Below, in pieces: positions 56,366 to 64,000 of a stretch of 64,000 bases of DNA. The notes beneath the pieces were generated by a model, which had not been told where the DNA came from, ran no database searches, and was given only the letters and a program-made list of their open reading frames with translations. The DNA comes from Neckera pumila (Eukaryota > Streptophyta > Bryopsida > Hypnales > Neckeraceae): contig OZ018409.1 in assembly GCA_963969595.1 (NCBI GenBank), forward strand, positions 47,133,282 through 47,197,281, written 5' to 3'. The position numbers and the translations under genes are program-made. Position 1 is the first letter of the stretch; each line of letters begins with the position of its first letter.

Positions 56366-58018
56366 ATGCCTCAGCTGCGTAAGACCAGACCGGGCGCTCC
56401 CAGTTCCTCCTCCGACGTCAAGCTCCGGAAGATAGTTCCGGTCATTCCTATGGAAGAACCGGCCCGGACTGAGCTGATGGAGGATCTCAACGCCATGGGG
56501 TGCCTCGTCCTGATGGATAAACCGTGGGTGTTTCATGAGGAGCGGATGGTGAGGGAGATCAAGTGCAAGGTGTCGAACGAGTTCGACAACACTCTCCGGG
56601 GCCGCCCGACCGAATGGGAAGAAGAACGATGGAGGGAAGTTTACAACTTCCGGATGGGAGGTTCCGGTATGGCCGGGCGGAAGGACGAGTTCATCCATGA
56701 CAAGTTTCATGGGGAGCCAAGTAACAAGGACAGGTACGCGGTCGCAGACTGTAAGAATGACTGGCATCGTAACCTCCTTTAGTTCCTGGTTCCGATCATC
56801 CACCTGGAGAAGCCAACGAGGGTGACGATGACCATTGGCAACACCATTTTTGGTTCCCTGAGCGGGGAACGGAAGGTGAACTGGGCTCGGATCTTTTCCA
56901 ATCTGGTGTCCCAGTTGGTGACGAGGATTGGAAAGAGTAGGGCCACTCCTTTGAGTCCCTACCTTTTCCACCTCTACCAGAGGAACCAACTTCTCACTCT
57001 GATTGAGGAGAAGACGTGGGGTATTCAGGAGTCGATCCTGAAGTATGGAGAGTCGGGTTCGGATGACGAGGTAGAGGAACAAACCGGATCCGAACCCGAG
57101 ACGGAAGAAGAAGAAGAGGAAGAGCCGTCTCGACAGAGGAAGCGTCAGGACACAACGCCTCCTCATAAGAGAAGACCCCCCTTGAATCCCGGGTCCACAC
57201 CAAAACAGGGACCGGATGTTGAGATGTTGGATCTCGAGGATCCGACCGATCCATTCAACCAGTTATTGGTTGTCCTGGCCGGAATACGGGCGGACTGGGA
57301 AGTCAAGCGGAGGACTTTGACCACTATCTCGGAACTAGTGGGTGCACTAGTCGATAGCGATTTGCCGGATAAGGTGGGGCAATTCCTAGCCAATCCGGAA
57401 GAGAACCGGAAACAGGAGACGGAGATCTGTCAACTTCAGGAGGAAGTTGATACTCTGAGGGCGGACATGGTCACCCTCAGGGAAGACAAGGCAGCAGTCC
57501 GAGAGATGGCGGAGGCAACCCGGAAGGTGGCTGAGTCGGTGAAGGGCACTCTTGGAGAGTTCGGATCCACCGCAGTCAAGGCGGCCTTATTTGACCAAGG
57601 GATGCACGAGGAGAAGAAGGTATCCGGTTCCCGGATAGTTCGGATCCTCAGCGACTTCACCGATCGGGTGGAAGCATCCTTAGTGGCAGCACGAGAGGTG
57701 GCCGACCGGATGGACATCAGCAGTCAGAAGCTGAACGGGTCCTTATTCTCCCAGGAAATCCACTTCTCGGACATTTCGATGCCGGATTTGTTTCCAGCAG
57801 GAGGATTGAATCCGGGTGAGCGCAAGGATCATACACCCGAGTCACGGAAGAGTCACAGGAGACCTGGAACGGGGCAGCCAATTCAGATAGATTCGTCGCC
57901 CGGGTCAGATCTTCCGAATCCAGCTGTCGGTGAACGGAGTCGGAACTTGGCGGATGTCTTCAATCAATTGCCCGAGGAACCTAGGAGTCCTACGCTGGGC
58001 GGGGGAATTGGAGAGTAG
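56366..58018 (+). pseudogene. LTR-encoded gag-like ORF, type B, best preserved copy (one stop)
   Basis: The ATG at 56366 (MPQLRKTRPGAPSSS) gives 550 codons in one frame, broken only by a TAG at 56780-56782 where the sister at 29798-31450 has CAG. The matching length in two copies (1653 nt) supports this as the real gene. Order: basic start; globular domain ~25-210 (LMEDLNAMGC, W.EERWREVYNF, DKFHGEPSNKD, NTIFGSLSGERKVNWARIF, SPYLFHLYQRNQLL); acidic run ~230-250; basic PPHKRRPP linker; coiled coil ~345-400 (QLQEEVDTLRADMVTLRED); tail ending SPTLGGGIGE. No zinc knuckle or enzyme motif is visible. The N-terminal domain recalls poorly characterised plant transposon-associated proteins, but I cannot name it. 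It may be the capsid part of a split Gag. Confidence 0.8.
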
Positions 58019-58817
58019 GATAGGAAGTTAGTAGGAATGTAAAATATTTGTAAGATAGTTAGGACCGGATCGGATGACTATCCGGTCTGGCTTGTTAGGA
58101 TCGGATCCGGATTTTCAGCGCGGATTTTGAGGTCCCTTTTTGCTTTGTAATCAAGTTGTATATAAGTCAACCCCCGCTTGGGAGCTGGGAGAGTTTTTCA
58201 CCTCATTTTTGCGTACGTCTTCTCTTGGCGTCTTGTTGTGTGTCTCTCCCGTATGCGGCAGGGTCGTGTGGCGAGGAGTTAGGAAGGCGCGTGCTAGTGT
58301 GGGTGTGATTTCTCCCTTTGGCGTGTTTGTTTTGGTCTTATGTGCAGGTGAGCGGGTTGCAAAAGCGTTGGGAGTGGATTCCAGTTCCTCAGGAGCCCTA
58401 GAGTTTAGAATTCCGGGCTAGACAGCTGTTGTTAGGCTAGGCGAATAGGGAGAGATTCCTTAGTCGTGCTAGAACTCCTGGGTGTGAAATCTGGTTGAGT
58501 GTCCGATCTCCTGAGAGATCTCGCCGCCTCATTGGGCAAACGGAAGAACTTTAGTAGAGGTTGGAACGGATGGGTTCACTTGCAGCCGCCTGGCTTCGCA
58601 CAGACAGAACGGGGTACTAAGGTCGTTGTAGTATGGAAGGGCCGTACGGGGGGGTCTTTGTGTGACCAGTGATCCGGAGAGTTTTCTGGGTTGCTGTGAA
58701 GGATCAAACCGGGTCCGGGTTAGTGTAGAGAATTGAAGAAAGAAGAAGTGGGTCTTCAGCCACTATAATTCACGGAAGGAGCGGCGGGCCTGCCACTCTC
58801 AAAAACAAGGGGCGATC

Positions 58818-58838
58818 CCTCTGATGGTGAAACAGAGG
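58818..58838 (+). promoter_or_regulatory. conserved stem-loop in LTR (copy in B)
   Basis: CCTCTG / ATGGTGAAA / CAGAGG. Other B copies have CCTTTG / CAAAGG at the same place (49600-49620; minus strand at 29001-28981), which is a paired change on both sides of the stem. Confidence 0.65.
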
Positions 58839-59130
58839 TAAAACTAAACCGGGTAGTAGTACGAGCGGATGAGAGTTGATTAGACCCAATCGGAATGTGG
58901 ACCGGATCGGAGAAGTAAGAAAGGGTCTGATTGTAGTTCTGGGTGTTGTTGTGTTTCCGGTTGTGTGTTTAAACCGGAAGAAGAAATATAGGTACTGACT
59001 TAGCTTAGAGACCAAATAAGGCTATCTACTTCACAGAATCTCGCGGGTTCGATCTTTAGAGTCACTTTGTTATACTTTAAAGTGGTTTTTGGTAGTATAA
59101 CTGGGAAATTGCTTGCCCTGTGCTACGACA

Positions 59131-60161
59131 AACTCCTCACGCATACGGAGGAGAAGACATGGAGCCTTCAGGAGTTGATCCTGAAGTACGGGGAGTTGGG
59201 TTCGGATGACGAACAGGAAGAGCAAAGCGGGTTCGAACCCGAAACAGAAGAAGAAGAAGAGGAGGAGCCATCCCAGCCGAGGAAGCGGATGAAGACAACG
59301 CCTCCTTGCAAGAGAGGAACCCCTCCAACCACCCGATCCACTCCAGACCAAGGACCGGATGTGGAGATGCCGGATCCCAAAAACCCGACCGATCCGTTCA
59401 ACCAGTTGACGATAATCCTGTATGGGATACGAGCAGACTGAGAGGTCAAGAGGAGAGCTCTCACCAGTATTGGAGATATGATGGGTGCACCGGTGGATAG
59501 TGATTTGCCAGGTAAGGTGGGCCAGTATCTAGCCGATCCGGATGAGAACCGGAAGCAGGAGGCAGAGATCCGTCGGCTTCAGGAGGAAGTCAATACCCTA
59601 AGGGTTGACATAGTAGCCCTCAGAGAAGACAAAGCTGCAGTCCAGGAGATGGTGGAGGCAACCCGGAAGGTGGATGAGTCGGTGAAGGACACTCTCGGAG
59701 AGTCCGGATCCACTGCAGTCAAGGCGGCACTATTTGACAAAGGGGTGCATGAGGAGAAGAAGGTATTCGGTTCCCGAATAGTTCGGATCCTAACCGACTT
59801 CACCAATCGGGTGAAAACGTCCTTAGTGGCAACGAGGGAGGCGGCCAACCGGATGGACATCAGCAACAGGAAGCTGAACAGGTCCATGTACTCCCGGGAG
59901 ATACAACTTTTGGACCTCTCGCTACCGGATTTGTTTGCAGCGGGAGGGTCAAATCCGAGGGAGCCCAAGGATCAGACACCCGAGTCGAGAAAGAGTAACC
60001 GGAGACCTGGGTCTGGGCAACCGATTCATCTGGATTCATCGCCAGGGTCAGATCTTCCGGATCCAGCTGCCGGGGAGCGGAGCCGGAACCTTGCCGACGT
60101 CTTCATTCAACTGCCCAAGGAACCCAAGAGTCCTACGCTGGGTGGGGGAGTTAGAGAGTAA
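59131..60161 (+). pseudogene. type B gag-like ORF, C-terminal half in truncated LTR
   Basis: Starts at the deletion joint with the LLTHTEEKTW block, then the acidic run, coiled coil and tail (SPTLGGGVRE). One TGA at ~59440 replaces the Trp of RADWE. Otherwise it is open to 60161 in a single frame. The codons just before the joint are LTR-end sequence read in the same frame, an accident of the deletion. Confidence 0.75.
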
Positions 60162-61283
60162 GTAGGTAGGTAGGTAGGTAGTTAGGAATGTACAGTTTTG
60201 TAAGATAGTTAGGACCGGATTGGATGTGATCCGGTCTGGCCGGTTAGGATTGGACCCGGATGCCCAGCACGGATTTCCGGGGGACTTTTTGCTTCGTAAT
60301 CAAGTTATATATAAGTCAGCCTCTGCATGGGAGCTGGGTGTCTTTTCACTTAAATTTTGTGTACATCTTCTCTTGGCCTCTCGTTGCGTGTCTCTCCCGT
60401 GTGTGGCAGGGTTGTGTGGTGAGGAGTTAGGAAGGCGCACGTTGGTGCGGGTGTGATTTCTCCCTTTGGCGTTTTTGTTTTGATCTTATGTGCAAATGAG
60501 CGGGTTGCAAAAGCGTTGGGAGTGGATTTCAGTTCCTCAGCATTTCTAGGGTTTAGGATTTTGGGCGAGACAGCCATTGTTAGGCTAGGCAGATAGGGAG
60601 GGATTCCTTAGTCGTGCTAGAACTCCTGGGTGGGAAATCCAATTGAGTGTTCGATCTCCTGAGAGATCTCACTGTCTTCATGGACAAACGGAAGGACTTT
60701 AGTTGATGTCGGAACGGACAGGTTTACTTGCAACCGCCTGGCTTTGTACAGACGGAACGTGGCGCTAAGGTCATTGTAGTATGGAAGGATCATACGAAGG
60801 GTCCTTGTGTGACCGGTGATCCGGAGAGTTCTCTGGATTGCTGTAAAGGATCAAACCGGATCTGGATTAGTGTAGGGAATGGGAAAATAGAGAAGTGGGT
60901 CTTCAGCCACTATAAGTCACGGAAGGAGCGGTGGGCCTGCCACTTTCAAAATCAAGGGGCAAACCCTCTGATGGTGAAACGGAGGTAAAACTAAACCAGA
61001 TGGGAGTAAGAGCGGATGTGAGCTGATCAGACCGGATCGGAAAGTTGATCGGACTGGAGAAGGAGAAGAAGGTCTGATTGTAGTTCTCGGTGTTGTTGTG
61101 TTTTCGGTTGTGGTATTAGAACCGAAAGAGGAAATATTGGTATTGACTTAGCTTGGAGACCAAATAAGGCTATCTACTTCACAGAATCTCGCGGGTTTGA
61201 TCTTTAGAGTCACTTTGTTATACTTTAAAGCGGTTTTTGGTAGTATAACTGGGAATTTGCTTACCCTGTGCTGCAACACATGC

Positions 61284-62044
61284 TCTAACACAGCATTGGA
61301 GAATCCATGATTTGCCTCGGATTGGTGTTCGAATGGATCTACATAATAGCTCGCGGCGGAGTCTTCCAAATCTGACCAGTTTGTCGTGTAGCCATCCGAG
61401 TCGCTGGTCTCTCCCAAATGTTTCTCCATGGCCCAAGGAATCCGGGTGGAAGGTTTCCCTACCACCAGCTCCTTGGCTCCCCAATCCACAAGAACCTGGG
61501 CGGAACATAACCAAGGTCTTCCAAGTAACATCGGAAAGGGTCTACCTTTATGAACACGGATGATGACGTAGTTCAACAGATAGTCCTTTTCTCCAATCCG
61601 GGTTGGCACTTGTGAAAGTCTACCAACCGGATGTACCCGAGACTGGTCCGCCATCCGGAGAACTTGTTCCGTGGCTTGGAATGTTATGAATCCCAAGTCA
61701 AATGCTGTGTCTTCCAGCATCAGGTTAACTCCCAATCCGTCATCGATGGAAACCTTGGGAATTGTACATTCTTCTATCTCCACAGTGACCTCTGAAGCTT
61801 CGGCATCTTCCGGTTGAGAAAAGTTAATTGCCACCGCGGGTAGCTTCACCATCTTCTTCCGTTATTGTGTCCAGGCGTCTCGGATTAGCTTCTGGTACAT
61901 CACATCGTCATGCACAAGTTGTCCAATAGTCACATTTGCCTTCTGATCTTTAATATCTTGGATGATGTTATACTCATGGATACTTACATGCGGATTGATG
62001 ATCACTAGGATGTCACTAAAAGCAATTGCCTTCTGGTTCTGCAC
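61284..62044 (-). pseudogene. protease region of minus-strand pol
   Basis: The minus strand reads INPHVSIHEYNIIQDIKDQ then DAWT (62044-61862, a TAA between) and MVKLPAVAINF onward (61852). The active-site region reads SIDDGLGVN against VDGGSGVN in the plus-strand copy, so the catalytic motif is altered. LLGRPWL follows. The frame is cut at the CATGC site and continues at 55805 as EPGEIQETVLEDQSLGEL, in line with the plus-strand protein. Confidence 0.75.
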
Positions 62045-62313
62045 AACATCCAGTCCAGAGATTTTTGTTCAGATCTCTGCACTGATATCTATCGGAATCC
62101 GGTTATGGTCTACTCTCTCCTCCAAATGATCTACCTCCGATTGCAGTCTCTACTCTTGATAGAGCAGATCCGAATTGCTACTCAATTCTGGTTTCTTCTT
62201 TGACTTCCTTTTGCTTCTCTCAGCGGACCATCCGGATTGGTTCCTGGTGAACTGCGGGTGGATACTCGGTTGACCATGCTCTTCGCTCCCACTAGCAGCT
62301 CCACCTCACACCG

Positions 62314-62620
62314 TCACTTTTCTGGATTCTCCGTTCCGACTGAGGGACCGTAGTTTAGTGCAGTCTGCTCCCTTGGAAGAATTTGCACTTGTTTGTAAAC
62401 CGGCCGCGGTTGCATTAATTTTAAACAGTCTTGCTCGGTATGTCCATATTCTCCGCAATTTAGGCATGGCAAAATCTGTGGTGCACCTTGCCTTTGTCCC
62501 TTGTTAGGACAACTACTGGAAGAGTGTCCTGGTTCTCCGCAACAATAACAAATCACCACTTGTCTGTCCGGATATCCAAGTACTCGCATAGGTGGCTGCA
62601 CCATTGGGCCATGACTAGAT
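62314..62620 (-). pseudogene. nucleocapsid-like segment with two CCHC knuckles
   Basis: CYCCGEPGHSSSSC and CLNCGEYGHTEQDC fit CX2CX4HX4C. The open frame begins inside the last ~60 bp of the adjoining LTR and has no ATG at its start. It lies immediately after the 5' LTR, with no other Gag region between. This shows that in these elements the zinc-knuckle part is internal while the rest of the Gag-like protein is in the LTR. Confidence 0.8.
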
Positions 62621-64000
62621 TGTTGTACACGCAATGTAGGGGTAAGTATCTTTAGCCACAATGTTGTGCTAAAATGACACAAGTTATCGTTCCAGGGAAT
62701 TTCAAGATGATGCTACACATTTCAAGTTTTCCGGATTCTCTTTTCTCCTCAATCCAATCACCTATTCATTCAATTTCGGATCTTTCTACTATCCAGAATT
62801 CAACCCAAATCCGGTTCTACCCGGAATCCAGTTTCCACTTCCAAAGCAAGATGGTTTCTTTCACCTCTATTTCACCCTCAGAGGGTCCGCTTTGATCTTT
62901 CGAGGGGTAGGGACTTCACCACTCTGGTTCTCACACTCACTAAACTTGACAAATACAAACAAACACCCAAATATTTAAAGGAGTTGCTACAAGGAAAGAA
63001 GATCCGGATCCTCACAACTTCCTAGACACCCGATCCGGAAAGCAGGTCACTCAGGACTCAATCCACTCCTTACTACAACGATAGATTACAAGGTTCCGGA
63101 ACCTACCGGGGGTTGTTTGTTAAGTGCTAGACCATTCCGAGGTTGGCAAACCTTCCGGGAGAGTGGCGACTTCCTCTAGGCGGGCGCTTACCTCCGCACA
63201 GGTTGACAGCTGGACTTGCTTCCGCTATTCAATCAACCGAATCACCGTTATAGTAGTTTAAAGGCACTATATACTTCCACTCAGTCAAGAATCTAACACT
63301 GTCTCAAATGTACCTTTCAAATGGAACCGACTACCCAAGATCCGGATTCCTCTTCACCCGTCTGCCCTCACACTCTAGTATAGTTACAAGCATTCAGACC
63401 AACATTTGAACACAAAGATGAAAATCCGAACGCTCACTCAACACTTAGATTAATAGAAAGGAATGGAATACAAATGAAAATTTGCTAGGAGGGAATGACC
63501 GCACAACAAGCTTGCCAACCCTTAAAAATCCACAAAAAGTCAACACCTAAAAGCCGAAAAGCACCCCGGTAATCCGGACAGCCAATCAAAGAACCATCAG
63601 AGACACCCGGAAAATCTATTGCCGGCTCATTCTAAAAATAAATCTGGAACCAGGGTCCCAAGCGCGGAAATCCCGTTCCGGAACTAGAGTTCAAAACCTA
63701 TTTAAAAAACAAAACATCCTAACTAACTACTTTTTCCGTGGCTTCTTCGTACTGCTGCGGCCTTGTGTCACTCCTGTTGTCTTTGTGGAGGTGTTCCGGA
63801 CACTTGCCTGGGTCTGGATCGCGCGTTGGATCAGCAAAGTTGCTGTGTCTTCAGTCTCCTCTTCATTGGATAGGATGAACTCCCTATCCGACTCCATCTC
63901 TATGGGTTGCCCCAATGAAGCTCCAACCGGATCCTCTTCATCGCCTTCCTCCTCTTCTTCGGATGCTTCCTCCATGTGGGAGAAATCTTCTGGATGAGTC
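62621..64000 (-). mobile_element. C-type 5' LTR of minus-strand element (runs off window)
   Basis: The minus strand ends CCTACATTGCGTGTACAACA at 62621, the A/C-type terminus. A stem-loop (62884-62864), acceptor and donor of the leader intron (62940 and 63191), a TCGTTGTAGTA box (63081-63071) and a gag-like tail are collinear with the C LTR at 18214-20997. The LTR start lies beyond the window. Confidence 0.8.
63727..64000 (-). pseudogene. type C gag-like ORF, C-terminal tail (partial)
   Basis: The frame enters from the window edge and ends at 63727 with RSSTKKPRKK. It is a Glu/Asp-rich block (EEASEEEEEGDEEDP) followed by SLGQPIEMESDREF and a Thr/Ser/basic end. It is uninterrupted here and aligns with 19650-19876 of the plus-strand C copy. 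Function is unknown. The rest lies outside the window, so intactness cannot be judged. Confidence 0.65.

Larger units (their letters stand above)
55811..61278 (+). mobile_element. B element: complete 5' LTR joined to truncated 3' LTR
   Basis: Perfect CATGC duplications (55806-55810 and 61279-61283) bracket the unit. 55811-59130 is a full B LTR (3320 bp, TGTCGCAACC...CTACGACA). 59131-61278 is the distal 2.15 kb of another B LTR, beginning mid-ORF at the LLTHTEEKTW block. The whole internal region and the first ~1.2 kb of the 3' LTR are missing, so a deletion from the 5' LTR end into the 3' LTR is the simplest reading. It is inserted into the minus-strand pol gene between protease and RT. Confidence 0.88.
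52710..62620 (-). mobile_element. internal region of large minus-strand Ty3/gypsy-type element
   Basis: On the minus strand the order is zinc knuckles (62620-62314), protease (around 61.8 kb), a B-element insertion (55811-61278 with CATGC duplications), RT and RNase H, integrase, a polypurine tract, then a B-type 3' LTR. Protein similarity to the plus-strand copy at 2891-7504 continues across the insertion point. It is heavily decayed. Confidence 0.85.

Noticed and set aside
56357..57166. 269-codon open frame on the minus strand opposite the type B ORF
   Set aside because: It is a shadow of the conserved plus-strand gene. The same shadow appears in other B copies with stops, and it has no domain.
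59067..59441. ORF beginning in the B LTR tail as a novel fusion protein
   Set aside because: The first ~23 codons are LTR-end sequence joined by deletion to the gag-like ORF; no evidence of selection.
62621..62700. tRNA primer binding site next to the LTR end
   Set aside because: No match to the usual initiator-Met or other common tRNA 3' ends could be recognised in the first ~25 internal bases.

Overview
This window looks like nuclear DNA of a land plant, and the style of its one intact host gene fits a bryophyte, most likely a moss. That gene is a PPR-DYW protein of the type used for organelle RNA editing. No organelle or bacterial gene organisation is visible. Species identity is inferred only from protein style and is not proven. 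Most of the window is stacked Ty3/gypsy-type LTR retroelements, very rich in the word CCGG. They are separated by AT-rich, gene-poor DNA holding decayed DNA transposons (hAT, a piggyBac-like scrap, an unidentified RING-H2 ORF) and tandem repeats.

The main finding is that the LTRs are unusually long (about 2.8-3.9 kb) and carry a gene. Four related LTR types are called A, B, C and D here. Each begins TG, ends in ACA, and contains a gag-like ORF family: an N-terminal globular domain, an acidic stretch, a coiled coil or charged tail. It also carries a conserved 3' part. In B this includes a clear TATA box, in A and C a likely leader intron, and in A, B and C a covarying stem-loop. The LTR boundaries are fixed by target-site duplications: CGGGA around 44430-48067 (A), ACAAG around 42960-49913 (B), CATGC around 55811-61278 (B), GTATT/GTATC around 28688-32005 (B), CCCGA around 21260-25201 (D), and an odd 9-bp repeat around 18214-20997 (C). 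The zinc-knuckle part of gag and the pol gene lie in the internal region after the 5' LTR. The Gag-like and nucleocapsid parts are therefore split across the LTR boundary, and each solo LTR is a self-contained promoter-plus-gene cassette.

Layout: 1-1261 decayed RING-H2 ORF; 1630-2890 inverted A-LTR fragment; 2891-7504 pol (NC, PR, RT, RNase H, IN); 7505-11091 its A-type 3' LTR; 11092-15879 truncated hAT element; 15880-18213 small ORFs, repeats and a 400-bp hairpin; 18214-20997 C LTR; 21260-25201 D LTR; 25202-28687 repeat-bearing AT-rich DNA; 28688-32005 B solo LTR; 32006-36514 more repeats; 36515-38851 PPR-DYW gene; 42290-42394 piggyBac-like zinc ribbon. From 42406 to the window end runs one minus-strand element: a B-type 3' LTR, the pol region and a C-type 5' LTR. 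Its 3' LTR holds a plus-strand B LTR, which itself holds an A LTR. Its pol gene is broken by another B element.

Nearly all retroelement ORFs carry point stop codons. Many are CTAG where sister copies have CCGG, or TAG where they have CAG, as expected from deamination of methylated cytosines. The best preserved LTR gene (56366-58018, 550 codons) has a single stop. Frames, boundaries and alignments were worked out by eye. No database search was possible, so family names rest on motifs.
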